Below are positions 11,393 to 19,685 of a stretch of 64,000 nt of DNA, piece by piece. The stretch lies in assembly GCF_030408835.1 (NCBI RefSeq), contig NZ_CP047357.1, positions 1 through 64,000 of the forward strand, given 5' to 3'. Every line of letters starts with the position of its first letter. Position 1 is the first letter of the stretch. Below the pieces are notes generated by a model that was not told the DNA's origin, did not search any database, and was given only the letters and a program-made list of their open reading frames with translations. Source of the stretch: Corynebacterium freneyi (GTDB lineage Bacteria; Actinomycetota; Actinomycetes; Mycobacteriales; Mycobacteriaceae). Position numbers and translations under genes: made by a program.

Positions 11393-13987
11393 GTGAGCGA
11401 CGACAACGGAACCCTCTTCGGAGGCGGCGGTGGCGACGACGACCAGATCCGCCCCATCGACATCAACGACGAGATGCAGTCCAGCTACATCGACTACGCG
11501 ATGTCCGTCATCGTGGGTCGAGCGTTGCCGGAAGTGCGCGACGGCCTCAAGCCCGTGCACCGCCGCATCCTGTACGCGATGTACGACAACGGCTACCGCC
11601 CCGAACGCGGCTACGTGAAGTCCGCCAAGCCCGTGTCGGACACCATGGGCAACTACCACCCGCACGGCGACTCCGCCATCTACGACACCATGGTCCGCAT
11701 GGCCCAGCCGTGGTCCATGCGCTACCCGCTCGTCGACGGCCAGGGCAACTTCGGCTCACGCGGCGACGACGGCCCCGCCGCCATGCGATACACCGAGGCC
11801 CGCCTCACCCCGCTGGCCATGGAAATGGTCCGCGACATCCGCGAAAACACCGTCGACTTCCAGCCGAACTACGACGGCCGCACCACCGAACCGGTCATCC
11901 TGCCGTCCCGCGTGCCCCAGCTGCTGATGAACGGCTCCGGCGGCATCGCCGTCGGCATGGCCACCAACATCCCGCCTCACAACCTCCGGGAAGTCGCCGC
12001 CGCCATCAACTGGTGCCTCGACAACCCCGACGCCGACGACAAGACGGCCCTCGAAGCCGTCATGAGCCACATCAAGGGCCCCGACTTCCCGACCGCCGGC
12101 CAGATCGTCGGCGACAAGGGCATCACCGACGCCTACACCACCGGCCGCGGCTCGATCCGCATGCGCGGCGTCACCTCCATCGAGCAGGAGGGCAACCGCC
12201 AGTCGATCGTCATCACCGAGCTGCCCTACCAGGTCAACCCGGACCGACTCATCGCCAACATCGCCGAACAGGTCCGCGACGGTCGACTCGCCGGCATCGC
12301 CTCCATCGACGACGAATCCGACCTCAAGTGGGGCATGCGCATCGTCGTCAAGCTCAAGCGCGACGCCGTGCCGCGCGTCGTCCTGAACAACCTGTACAAG
12401 CACTCCCAGCTGCAGACCAGCTTCGGCGCCAACATGCTGTCCATCGTCGACGGCGTGCCGCGCACCCTGCGCATCGACCAGATGGTCCGCCTCTACGTGG
12501 ACCACCAGATCGAGGTCATCGTCCGCCGCACCCAGTACCGCCTGGACGAAGCCGAGAAGAAGGCCCACATCCTCCGCGGCCTGGTCAAGGCGCTCGACAT
12601 GCTCGACGAGGTCATCGCCCTGATCCGCCGGTCGGCCACCGTCGACACCGCCCGCACCGGCCTGATGGAACTGCTCGACATCGACGAGGTGCAGGCCGAC
12701 GCCATCCTGGCTATGCAGCTGCGCCGCCTCGCGGCCCTCGAGCGCCAAAAGATCATCGACGAACTCGCCGAACTCGAAGAGCGCATCGCCGACCTGAAGG
12801 ACATCCTCGCCAGCCCCGACCGCCAGCGCGCCATCGTCCGCGACGAACTCGCCGAGGTCGTCGAGCGATTCGGCGACGACCGCCGCACCGAGATCATCGG
12901 CGCCGTCGGCGACGTCACCGAAGAAGACCTCATCGCCCGCGAAAACGTCGTGGTCACCATCACCTCGACCGGCTACGCCAAGCGCACCAAGGTCGACGCC
13001 TACAAGTCGCAGCGACGCGGCGGCAAGGGCGTGCGCGGGGCGGACCTGAAGCAGGACGACATCATCCGCCACTTCTTCGTCTGCTCCACCCACGACTGGA
13101 TCCTGTTCTTCACCAACAAGGGCCGCGTCTACCGCCTCAAGGCCTACGAGCTGCCCGAGGCCACCCGCGCCGCCCGCGGCCAGCACGTGGCCAACCTGCT
13201 GGAATTCCAGCCGGGCGAGCGCATCGCCGAGGTGCTGCAGATCCAGACGTACCAGGACTCCCCGTACCTGGTGCTGGCCACCAGCGAGGGCAAGGTGAAG
13301 AAGTCGCGCCTGGAGGAGTACGACTCCGCCCGCAGCGCCGGCCTCATCGCCATCAACCTCAAGGAGGGCGACTCCCTCATCGGCGCCCGCCTGTGCTCCG
13401 CGGACGACGACCTGCTGCTGGTCTCCGAGCGCGGCCAGGCCATCCGCTTCACCGCCTCCGACGACGCGTTGCGCCCGATGGGCCGCGCCACCGCCGGCGT
13501 GCTGGGCATGCGGTTCAAGGGCGACGACAAGTTGCTGAGCATGGTCGTCGTGGAGGAGGGCCAGCACCTGCTGGTGGCCACCACCGGCGGTTACGGCAAG
13601 AAGACCCCGCTCGACGAGTACACCGCGCAGGGCCGCGGCGGCCAGGGCGTGCTGACCCTGAAGTACGACCCGAAGCGCGGCCCGCTGATGGGCGCGCTGG
13701 TGGTGTCCAACGACGACGAGATTTTCGCCGTCACTTCCGCCGGCGACATCATCCGCACCCGCGTCAACGAGATCCGCGCGACGTCGCGTGCGACGAAGGG
13801 CGTGCGCCTGGTGAACCTGGCCGACGGCACCGAGTTGCTCGCCATCGACCGCAACGTCGAGGACGAGGGCGAGGAGACCGCCGTGAAGGTGTCCGAGACC
13901 GGCACCCTCGACAGCGTCGAGGCGCGCCCCGGCGGCGTTTCCGCGTCGGCTTCCGACGGCGGGTCCGACGAGGGCGGCGAGGAGTAG
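11393..13987 (+). CDS. gyrA: DNA gyrase subunit A
   Basis: GyrA is the breakage-reunion subunit of gyrase. The protein is 864 residues from a GTG preceded by a strong GGAGGT site. The catalytic tyrosine lies in RYTEARL. The quinolone-determining segment reads [17 protein letters not shown], with the susceptible-type Ser and Asp in place. The GyrA box QRRGGKG and six C-terminal beta-pinwheel blades follow. The tail is Ser/Gly/Asp-rich. The DUF3566 gene begins 3 bp after the stop, as in C. glutamicum and mycobacteria, implying one transcript. Confidence 0.98.
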   Translation: MSDDNGTLFGGGGGDDDQIRPIDINDEMQSSYIDYAMSVIVGRALPEVRDGLKPVHRRILYAMYDNGYRPERGYVKSAKPVSDTMGNYHPHGDSAIYDTMVRMAQPWSMRYPLVDGQGNFGSRGDDGPAAMRYTEARLTPLAMEMVRDIRENTVDFQPNYDGRTTEPVILPSRVPQLLMNGSGGIAVGMATNIPPHNLREVAAAINWCLDNPDADDKTALEAVMSHIKGPDFPTAGQIVGDKGITDAYTTGRGSIRMRGVTSIEQEGNRQSIVITELPYQVNPDRLIANIAEQVRDGRLAGIASIDDESDLKWGMRIVVKLKRDAVPRVVLNNLYKHSQLQTSFGANMLSIVDGVPRTLRIDQMVRLYVDHQIEVIVRRTQYRLDEAEKKAHILRGLVKALDMLDEVIALIRRSATVDTARTGLMELLDIDEVQADAILAMQLRRLAALERQKIIDELAELEERIADLKDILASPDRQRAIVRDELAEVVERFGDDRRTEIIGAVGDVTEEDLIARENVVVTITSTGYAKRTKVDAYKSQRRGGKGVRGADLKQDDIIRHFFVCSTHDWILFFTNKGRVYRLKAYELPEATRAARGQHVANLLEFQPGERIAEVLQIQTYQDSPYLVLATSEGKVKKSRLEEYDSARSAGLIAINLKEGDSLIGARLCSADDDLLLVSERGQAIRFTASDDALRPMGRATAGVLGMRFKGDDKLLSMVVVEEGQHLLVATTGGYGKKTPLDEYTAQGRGGQGVLTLKYDPKRGPLMGALVVSNDDEIFAVTSAGDIIRTRVNEIRATSRATKGVRLVNLADGTELLAIDRNVEDEGEETAVKVSETGTLDSVEARPGGVSASASDGGSDEGGEE

Positions 13988-13990
13988 GCC

Positions 13991-14323
13991 ATGGCCCACA
14001 CGCAACTGTTGGTCCGGCGGATCAGTCCGTGGACCACGCTGCGGGTTTCGGCGGCGATCAGCGTCATCGGGTTCCTGGCCTGGATGGTCGCGGTTGCGGT
14101 GCTCTACCTCCTGTTCGAGGCGATGGGGTACCGCGATCGGTTCAACGATCTCCTCGGCGGGGATGCGGCCCTGGGCGTCGGCATGATCTTCGCGCTCGCC
14201 GCCGGCATCGGGGTGTTGTGGGCGGTGCTGGTGTCGGCGCTGGCCACGTTGGGTGCCGTGGTCTACAACGCGTGCTCGGATTTGGTCGGTGGCGTGACCA
14301 TCACGCTCGACGACGTGGAGTAG
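13991..14323 (+). CDS. DUF3566 transmembrane protein
   Basis: This is a 110-residue protein with two hydrophobic helices (about residues 20-45 and 60-85) after a short N-terminus containing RRISPWTTLRVS. It is characteristic of the DUF3566 family, which always follows gyrA in this order. The gene starts 3 bp after the gyrA stop and is followed by a hairpin terminator. The role is unknown. Mycobacterial homologues are linked to the cell envelope, but no reaction can be assigned from sequence. Confidence 0.9.
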   Translation: MAHTQLLVRRISPWTTLRVSAAISVIGFLAWMVAVAVLYLLFEAMGYRDRFNDLLGGDAALGVGMIFALAAGIGVLWAVLVSALATLGAVVYNACSDLVGGVTITLDDVE

Positions 14324-14333
14324 CGCGTCGTTT

Positions 14334-14367
14334 GGCTTGACGACGGCCACGTGGTCGTCGTCAAGCC
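14334..14367 (+). terminator. Terminator made of a head-to-head GCTTNRCGACG pair
   Basis: A 17-bp stem, GGCTTGACGACGGCCAC and near-perfect complement, begins 10 bp after the DUF3566 gene stop. Both arms carry the dispersed motif (14335-14345 plus, 14356-14366 minus). No long T-run follows, so termination strength is uncertain. Confidence 0.65.
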
Positions 14368-14436
14368 GCACCCGGGCAGGAGCGCCACCCGGCGATGTTC
14401 GGAGCAAGTGCCAAAAATGGTTATTGACCAGCCGAT

Positions 14437-14466
14437 TTGGTTTCCTTCACGCGTCCGGGTTAAGTT
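14437..14466 (+). promoter_or_regulatory. Putative tRNA-Ile promoter
   Basis: TTGGTT (14437-14442), an 18-bp spacer and TAAGTT (14461-14466) lie just before tRNA-Ile in an AT-richer stretch. An overlapping TTATAT (14465-14470) could equally be the -10. A TTGACC at 14424-14429 is too far for a single sigma-70-type promoter. Confidence 0.4.
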
Positions 14467-14480
14467 ATATCCCGGTTCAG

Positions 14481-14554
14481 GGGCCTATAGCTCAGGCGGT
14501 TAGAGCGCTTCGCTGATAACGAAGAGGTCGGAGGTTCAAGTCCTCCTAGGCCCA
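14481..14554 (+). tRNA. tRNA-Ile (anticodon GAT)
   Basis: Complete cloverleaf: acceptor GGGCCTA pairs with TAGGCCC, the anticodon stem CTTCG/CGAAG frames loop CTGATAA with anticodon GAT at 14515-14517, and GGTTCAAGTCC forms the T arm. The CCA end is encoded (14555-14557). Position after gyrA and before tRNA-Ala is conserved in corynebacteria. Confidence 0.97.
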
Positions 14555-14565
14555 CCACGAACGGG

Positions 14566-14607
14566 CCCCGCGCCGACGAAGTCGAAAGCTCGTCGACGCG
14601 GGGTTTC
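14566..14607 (+). terminator. Hairpin between the two tRNAs
   Basis: A 14-bp stem with one mismatch, CCCCGCGCCGACGA (14566-14579) and TCGTCGACGCGGGG (14590-14603), is followed by TTTCCCG. It probably terminates or punctuates the tRNA-Ile transcript. Confidence 0.6.
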
Positions 14608-14623
14608 CCGTTTCCGTGAACCC

Positions 14624-14696
14624 GGGGCATTAGCTCAATTGGTAGAGCACCTGCTTTGCAAGCAGGAGGTCAGGAGTTCGATTCTCCTATGCTCCA
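14624..14696 (+). tRNA. tRNA-Ala (anticodon TGC)
   Basis: Cloverleaf with acceptor GGGGCAT/ATGCTCC, D arm GCTCAATTGGTAGAGC, anticodon stem CCTGC/GCAGG around TTTGCAA (anticodon TGC at 14657-14659) and T loop GTTCGAT. CCA is not encoded, unlike the neighbouring tRNA-Ile. Confidence 0.97.
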
Positions 14697-14704
14697 CGTT
14701 CAAG

Positions 14705-14734
14705 GCCCCCGTCAGTCCGCTGGCGGGGGCTTTT
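14705..14734 (+). terminator. Rho-independent terminator after tRNA-Ala
   Basis: GCCCCCGTCAG (14705-14715) pairs with CTGGCGGGGGC (14720-14730) with one G-U, followed by TTTT. It begins 9 bp after tRNA-Ala. Confidence 0.85.
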
Positions 14735-14756
14735 GCCGTTCCACGATCCCGGCGGA

Positions 14757-16437
14757 TTCTAGGAGTCGTTGCAACACCAGCGGATCAAGACGCGTCCAGT
14801 AAAGCACTCATCCGCTGAGCCGGTGTGTCCCATCCAAGAGTTTTCCGGGGACGACCGTTGAGCTGCTGGGCGACGAACTCCAGGTCCTCCGGCGAATGCG
14901 CCGACAGGTCAGTTCCTTTGGGGAAGTACTGCCGCAACAGGCCGTTGGTGTTTTCATTGGTACCGCGTTGCCAGGGACTGGCCGGATCGCAGAAGTACAC
15001 CGGGCATTCGGCTGCGACGCTGAACTGCTTGTGGCCGGCCATCTCCGAGCCTTGATCCCAGGTCAACGATCCCCGCAGGTGCGTGGGCAGCGAACCGATC
15101 GCCGCGGTGAGCCCATCACGCACGGCGGTGGCACCGTGACCGGCAGGCAGATGCACCAGGATGACGTAGCGGGTCGTGCGTTCAACCAGCGTGGCAATGG
15201 CGGACTTGTTGGCCGCACCCAGGATCAAGTCGCCTTCCCAATGCCCGGGCACCGCCCGATCCTCGACATCGGCGGGCCGCTGGCTGATCATGACCATGTC
15301 GTCGACGAAGCGTCGCCGCCGCTGGGCCGGGTCACCGTTGGGCACTCGCCGTGCGCGGCCGGTGCGCAGCGCTGCGGCGACTTGCTTTTTCAGCCCGCCG
15401 CGGGCTTGGACGTAGAGGGCCTGGTAGATCGTTTCATGGCACACGTGCCACTCCTTGGCGTGGGGATAGGCCCGGCGTAGCCATGCAGCGATCTGTTCGG
15501 GGGACCACCGCAGATCCAACTTTGTTTGGATCAGCTGCGCCAGCATCGCGTCACCGGCGATTTTGGGTTGTTTGGGCCGAAGCCTACGGGCCGCGGCTTT
15601 GCGTGCTGCGGCGATGGGCCGGTAGGGCCCGTCGGCGCTGCGGTTGTTGGCTAACTCGCGGCTGATCGTCGACGGGCTACGTCCCAGGTGCCCGGCGATG
15701 GCCCGCATGGACCATCCTTCCCGCCGCAGGTCGGCGATGGTTTCCCGTTCAGTCAGCGACAGGTAGCGCGGGTGGATCCGGTGATACGGGTCAATGGTGG
15801 GGTGATTGGCGGGATCGGGTTGCCGGCCGGGTTCGATGACGTCATGGTGCGTCAGCAAAGTGGTCATGAGTCTGTTGTACTGGGCGGCGTCGGCGCCGGT
15901 GGGGATGAAGCGTGTGCGCGGCCGGGTACCGGTTTTGGTTACCCCTTTGTCGAAGTCCAAGGCGGTGCGGGGGCTGATGCCGCAGGCTGCGGCGGCATCG
16001 GTGCGGGTCAGTGCTGATAGACGCAGCGTTAGATACTCGACTCGGCGAGTTGTCGCTGCGGCACCGCGAGGCATCGGGCGGGGTTGGTGGACGCCGGCGG
16101 CGCGGGCGGCGTTGAATACCGCCGAGATGCTGATGCCACAGTCACGGGCGGCTTGGGTCAGGGTGGAACCGGCCGCAACGCGGTCGACGGCCCGGTTGAT
16201 GGTGTCGGCCGGTGGTGTTGGCCGTGGTGGTACCAGGCCATGGGTGTGGGCGAAGTTGAGGCAATGCCGGTAGTGCAGTCCCAGCGTGTGGGCCGCCGAG
16301 CGGATGGAAGTTCCCGGTTGTGACAGGGCTTGGGCAAGAGCCTGTTGGTCGGTGGGCGTCAGTGAGTAGAACGGGTGGCGTGGTGCCATGGTCGTTGGGT
16401 CCCCTGGTGGGTAGGGGTGTTGCAACGACCGATAGAA
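14757..16437 (-). mobile_element. IS30-family insertion sequence
   Basis: A 1,681-bp element is bounded by imperfect 22-bp terminal inverted repeats at 14757-14778 and 16416-16437. Both contain the core GTCGTTGCAACACC. It carries one transposase on the minus strand. It sits between the tRNA-Ala terminator and the coiled-coil gene, so no gene is disrupted. No convincing target duplication is visible at the flanks, which may mean a very short or decayed one. Confidence 0.85.
14785..16389 (-). CDS. IS30-family transposase
   Basis: The transposase is about 534 residues from MAPRHPFYS. The frame is open 36 nt further upstream, but that would place the start inside the terminal repeat. Domains in order: two or three N-terminal helix-turn-helix units, including the IS30 signature TIADLRREGWSMRAIAGHLGRS; then the DDE catalytic core with Asp in WEGDLILG, Asp in TWDQGSEM and Glu in RGTNENTNGLLRQYFPKG. 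It is longer than the roughly 380 residues of the IS30 type element because of the extra N-terminal HTH region. The reading frame is intact, so the element may be active. Confidence 0.92.
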   Translation of the reverse strand: MAPRHPFYSLTPTDQQALAQALSQPGTSIRSAAHTLGLHYRHCLNFAHTHGLVPPRPTPPADTINRAVDRVAAGSTLTQAARDCGISISAVFNAARAAGVHQPRPMPRGAAATTRRVEYLTLRLSALTRTDAAAACGISPRTALDFDKGVTKTGTRPRTRFIPTGADAAQYNRLMTTLLTHHDVIEPGRQPDPANHPTIDPYHRIHPRYLSLTERETIADLRREGWSMRAIAGHLGRSPSTISRELANNRSADGPYRPIAAARKAAARRLRPKQPKIAGDAMLAQLIQTKLDLRWSPEQIAAWLRRAYPHAKEWHVCHETIYQALYVQARGGLKKQVAAALRTGRARRVPNGDPAQRRRRFVDDMVMISQRPADVEDRAVPGHWEGDLILGAANKSAIATLVERTTRYVILVHLPAGHGATAVRDGLTAAIGSLPTHLRGSLTWDQGSEMAGHKQFSVAAECPVYFCDPASPWQRGTNENTNGLLRQYFPKGTDLSAHSPEDLEFVAQQLNGRPRKTLGWDTPAQRMSALLDAS

Positions 16438-16461
16438 CCCAAGCCCGGACCGTTCGCAGTT

Positions 16462-16508
16462 CCCGCCCGCTATCTTGGCTGCTCGTGGTTTCCGCCCGCT
16501 ATCTTGGC
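16462..16508. repeat. 18-bp direct repeat next to the IS30 element
   Basis: CCGCCCGCTATCTTGGC occurs twice (about 16463-16479 and 16492-16508), about 29 bp apart, in the 100 bp between the IS right end and the next terminator. Function is not evident. It could be a remnant of an older element or a protein-binding pair. Confidence 0.6.
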
Positions 16509-16542
16509 CGTTCGTAGTCCTCGGCGGTCGGGGAACATGCGA

Positions 16543-16581
16543 AAGCGGCGCCCTCCCGGGTGATTCGGGAGGGCGCCGCTT
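16543..16581 (-). terminator. Terminator of the coiled-coil membrane protein gene
   Basis: A perfect 16-bp stem, AAGCGGCGCCCTCCCG (16543-16558) and its complement (16566-16581), has a 7-nt loop. It lies 57 bp beyond the minus-strand gene stop. On the minus strand the stem ends in CTT and continues TTCGC. Confidence 0.8.
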
Positions 16582-16637
16582 CGTCTTCAGTGGCCGGTGG
16601 CCGGTGGCGATGACCGGTCCGATGCCGGTGCCGGCGG

Positions 16638-17585
16638 CTACTTCTTGGCGTTGCCCGGCTTCGGGGCCTTCGCGCCACCCGGCTTCGGGGCGGTGGTCTT
16701 CGGCGCCTTGACCTCGGACTGGACCTTCACCTCGGTCGGGGCCACGTCACCGTCGACGTCACCCTCCTCGGCGATCTCGGCCTTGGACTCCTCGGCCTTG
16801 TCCGCGGCGGTCTCGGCGGGCTTGTCGGCGGCGTCCTTGACCTCCTCGACCTTCTTGTCGGCCGCGTCCTTGGCGTCGGCGGCCTTCTTCTCGACGGTCT
16901 CCTTGGCCTCGGTGGCCTTCTCCGCGGCAACGTCCTTGGCCTCGCCGGCCTTCGCGGCGACGGTGTCCTTGACCTCGGCGGCCTTCTGCTTCACCGGGGC
17001 CGGGTCGACCGGCAGCTTGTCGTCGGACTTCAGCTTCCAGATGATCGCGGCGACGACCGCGGCGACCACGGCGAAGACGATCGAGCCGGTGGCGACGCGG
17101 CCGGCCTTGGCGCGACGCGCCTCCTTGCCGGACAGCTTGTCGGCGGTCTGCTGGACCTTCTTCTCCAGGTCCTTGCGGGTCGACTTGGCGCGCTTGGCGG
17201 CGTCCTTGCGGGCCTTCTTGGCCTCGCGGCGGGCCTTGCAGCGCTTCTTCTCGGCGTTCTTCTGCAGCTTGGCCGCCTTCTTGGCGGTCTTCTTGCGGTT
17301 CTTCTCGCCGGCCTTCTTCAGGTCGGCGACGCCCTCGGAGGCACGGTCGCGCAGGGACTCGGCCTCGGAGGTCACGTCGTCGCCGAAGGTCTGGAGCTTG
17401 TCCAGGGCGTCATCGGCCAGCGACGAGGCCTTCTCCACGGCCTCCTTGTTGCGCTTCTCGGCGACGGCCTTGGCCTCCTGCATGGTGTCGTACAGTTCGG
17501 CGGCCTTCCTGTCGCGGTAGTCGGCGTAAGCGTCGTACGCGGACTTGGCGCCCTTGAGAGCCAGCGAAACGGTGCTGGGGTACAT
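16638..17585 (-). CDS. Lys/Ala-rich coiled-coil single-pass membrane protein
   Basis: The protein is 315 residues from the ATG at 17585, which has an AGGAGA site; the longer open frame upstream is not supported. Residues 1-185 are highly charged, helical and coiled-coil-like, rich in Lys, Ala, Glu and Asp. One transmembrane helix follows (about 188-206, VFAVVAAVVAAIIW). The rest is a long Ala/Lys/Glu/Asp helix with heptad-like AEVKD and AKDAADK repeats, resembling late-embryogenesis-abundant or apolipoprotein-like helices, ending in a Pro/Gly/Lys-rich tail. No enzyme domain is seen. It may be an envelope or stress-related structural protein. I cannot name the family. Confidence 0.75.
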   Translation of the reverse strand: MYPSTVSLALKGAKSAYDAYADYRDRKAAELYDTMQEAKAVAEKRNKEAVEKASSLADDALDKLQTFGDDVTSEAESLRDRASEGVADLKKAGEKNRKKTAKKAAKLQKNAEKKRCKARREAKKARKDAAKRAKSTRKDLEKKVQQTADKLSGKEARRAKAGRVATGSIVFAVVAAVVAAIIWKLKSDDKLPVDPAPVKQKAAEVKDTVAAKAGEAKDVAAEKATEAKETVEKKAADAKDAADKKVEEVKDAADKPAETAADKAEESKAEIAEEGDVDGDVAPTEVKVQSEVKAPKTTAPKPGGAKAPKPGNAKK

Positions 17586-17862
17586 GGTGTGGTCTTCTCC
17601 TCGTCGGTGGGGATAATCTCCGTGCCCGTGCGCCCAATGCGGGCGACCGTTGGCACGGCGTTCACCTTCCAGCGTATTCATTTCCGCCCGCTCCCGTGGG
17701 CGGGTCGGCGGATGTTCCCGGGATCGTGACCGCACCGTGGTCTTGTGATGCAGCCGACGCGCTGCGGCCGGCAAGAATGAGCACGCCGCAGGCGGGCCAC
17801 CGGGAGCACGCTGCCGGGGGCTTCGTTGTTGCGGCCGCGCGGTCGGCGGTATCCTCGGCCAG

Positions 17863-18399
17863 GTGACTATGAAGACCGCCACCGCAACCGTCCACACCAA
17901 CCACGGTGACATCACCATCGACCTGTTCGGCAATCACGCGCCGGTCACCGTCGACAACTTCATCGGCCTGGCCGAGGGCACGAAGGAGTACTCCGGCCAG
18001 AACGCCTCCGGCACCGAGTCCGGCCCGTTCTACGACGAGGCCATCTTCCACCGCATCATCGCCGGTTTCATGATCCAGGGCGGCGACCCGCTGGGCACCG
18101 GCACCGGCGGCCCGGGCTACAACTTCGACGACGAGATCCACCCGGAGCTCCAGTTCGATCGCCCGTACCTGCTGGCCATGGCCAATGCCGGCAAGCGCGG
18201 CGGCCGCGGCACCAACGGTTCCCAGTTCTTCATCACCGTCGTTCCGACCCCGCACCTCAACGGCAACCACACCATCTTCGGCGAGGTCGCCGACGAGGAG
18301 TCCCGCAAGGTCGTCGACGAGATCGCGCGCGTCGCCACCGACCACTGGGATCGCCCGCTGGAGCCGGTCGTCATCACCGGCATCGACATCGCCAAGTAA
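17863..18399 (+). CDS. ppiA: Cyclophilin-type peptidyl-prolyl cis-trans isomerase
   Basis: It catalyses prolyl isomerisation in protein folding. The 178-residue protein has the cyclophilin motifs FHRIIAGFMIQGGDP, NGSQFFITV and GNHTIFGEV, with the catalytic Arg in FHRII. There is no signal peptide, so it is the cytoplasmic form. TATCCT ends 7 nt before the GTG at 17863, supporting that start and a leaderless transcript; an ATG two codons later is the alternative. The gene lies between the divergent coiled-coil gene and a strong terminator, at its usual corynebacterial locus upstream of crgA. Confidence 0.95.
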   Translation: MTMKTATATVHTNHGDITIDLFGNHAPVTVDNFIGLAEGTKEYSGQNASGTESGPFYDEAIFHRIIAGFMIQGGDPLGTGTGGPGYNFDDEIHPELQFDRPYLLAMANAGKRGGRGTNGSQFFITVVPTPHLNGNHTIFGEVADEESRKVVDEIARVATDHWDRPLEPVVITGIDIAK

Positions 18400-18436
18400 G
18401 CTCCGCGCCCCGCGAGGGGCATCTTCCCGGCAGTAG

Positions 18437-18470
18437 GCGCCGGCGGACATCGTGTCCGCCGGCGCTTTTT
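18437..18470 (+). terminator. Strong terminator after ppiA
   Basis: Perfect 13-bp stem GCGCCGGCGGACA / TGTCCGCCGGCGC with a 3-nt loop, followed by five T residues. Confidence 0.93.
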
Positions 18471-18640
18471 CATGCCCTTTTCGTGCCCTTTTCCGGTCCC
18501 GTTTCACGGTCCCTCCCGGGCAGTGGCCATGTCGTCCCCGCTTTCATGGCGTGCGATTCGCCGCCATGGGTCCCCGTGAGGCGGCCAACCCTCACGTGAA
18601 CCCTCAATGTGTACTTAAGGGGGGTCGGGGGTGGGCGGGG

Positions 18641-19031
18641 TGATCCACATATCCACAGGGCTGTGGATGGATTCCCCGCCCGTTCATCCACCGATCCACC
18701 ACCGATTCCGGGGCTTTACGACGCCTACGTGGACGTGAACCGCCGGTACACAAACCTCCACAGGGGTGTCCACACTTGTGGATAATTCCACTGTTGTAAT
18801 TTACGAAAAGCCGTGCGAACCCTCCGAAAATCGGGTGAACATGGGGTCGCGGCGAGACCCTGCAGGGTATGTGGCGTTATTGTGCACAGAGTTATCCACA
18901 GCATGTGGAGGATGTGGACAGTTGTTTCGGCTCATCCGCGGGTCCCGTTACGGATGCGGCCATGAAAACCATCCACAGCTTTCCACAGCCGGCGATCCAC
19001 ATTCATCCACAAATTACACCGTTGATACACA
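18641..19031. other. Dense DnaA-box cluster (candidate origin or DnaA-titration site)
   Basis: The 837-bp gap 18400-19236 holds no convincing gene. Within about 390 bp there are two perfect TTATCCACA boxes (minus 18777-18785; plus 18892-18900). Near matches occur at 18641-18649, 18649-18657, 18662-18670 (minus), 18904-18912 (minus), 18969-18977, 18979-18987, 18993-19001 and 19003-19011, plus weaker TCCACA-containing sites. An AT-rich stretch lies at 18786-18808. The density and quality exceed the dnaA-dnaN region. Known clusters of this type act as replication origins or titrate DnaA. Which applies here is not decidable from sequence. Confidence 0.7.
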
Positions 19032-19147
19032 CCTTTCCGTGGATGAATTCCGCAGCAGCCCCCGACCCCTGGAACGGAGAATTCTGCGATACGATGCCCG
19101 AACCGGGGGTAGATCGCCGTCGTAAAGCACCCCCGAACTCGCGCATG

Positions 19148-19175
19148 AAAAAGCCCCGCGCACGAAGCGCGGGGC
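19148..19175 (-). terminator. Terminator of crgA
   Basis: Perfect 9-bp stem GCCCCGCGC / GCGCGGGGC (19153-19161, 19167-19175). On the minus strand it is followed by five T residues (complement of 19148-19152). It lies about 60 bp beyond the crgA stop. Two copies of CCCAACGGAGG lie between the gene and the hairpin. Confidence 0.85.
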
Positions 19176-19236
19176 ATTGGCCCAACGGAGGCCCAACGGA
19201 GGCCCCACCGGGCCCGCCGGGGTCAGCGGGAAGGCG

Positions 19237-19506
19237 TCAGCGCCAACCCATGGTCATCAACAGACCGAGGACGAACATGCCGAAACCGATGACGTAATTC
19301 CAGGCGTTGAGTTCAACCATGAACGGAATCGACGGGCCGGCGATGTAATTGACCACCAGCCACAGCAGCCCGATCACCATCAGGCCGAACATGATCACCT
19401 TGTACCAGGTGGGGGTCTGGGTGGTGTTGATCTTCACCGGGGTGCGGCTGACCCCGGAGCCCCCGGTCGGCGCGTTGGTCGTGCGATTCACCTTTGCCTT
19501 GGGCAT
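19237..19506 (-). CDS. crgA: Cell division protein CrgA
   Basis: CrgA is a small membrane protein of the actinobacterial divisome that interacts with FtsZ/FtsQ and penicillin-binding proteins. The 89-residue protein has a hydrophilic N-terminus starting MPKAKVNR, two transmembrane helices (about residues 37-55 and 68-86) and the conserved WYKVIMFG and [11 protein letters not shown] segments. A GGGGA-containing site precedes the ATG. Its place beside the pabA-type gene and the pknB cluster is conserved in mycobacteria and corynebacteria. It is divergent from pabA. Confidence 0.95.
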   Translation of the reverse strand: MPKAKVNRTTNAPTGGSGVSRTPVKINTTQTPTWYKVIMFGLMVIGLLWLVVNYIAGPSIPFMVELNAWNYVIGFGMFVLGLLMTMGWR

Positions 19507-19526
19507 CGGATCCCCATTCCATCTCG

Positions 19527-19596
19527 TTGATCGTGCTCGGTTGATCGTGCGCGGTCGGTCGTGCGCAGTCGGTCACGCCCAACCGGTCGTGTGCGG
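19527..19596. repeat. Five tandem 14-bp repeats between crgA and pabA
   Basis: Units with consensus close to TYGGTCGTGCGCRG run from 19527 to 19596. The first two are nearly identical (TTGATCGTGCTCGG, TTGATCGTGCGCGG) and later ones diverge. They fill the divergent promoter region of crgA and the amidotransferase gene, so expression effects are possible. Confidence 0.75.
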
Positions 19597-19685
19597 ACGG
19601 CCCCGGAATGCGGGTACCGGCGCGGTGGCCCGGCAACGGCGCCCGACCATCATCGGCGCCCAATCTACCAGTATGATTCTGGCTC

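Noticed and set aside
11393..13987. Possible fluoroquinolone-resistance substitution in GyrA
   Set aside because: The determining region reads GDSAIYD, with the susceptible-type Ser and Asp.
14481..16437. Genomic island inserted at the tRNA genes
   Set aside because: Only an IS30 element is present. There is no integrase, no tRNA fragment duplication and no cargo.
18766..19297. Open frames of 119-142 codons in the ppiA-crgA gap
   Set aside because: They run through the DnaA boxes, have no family features, and codon use is unlike the neighbours.
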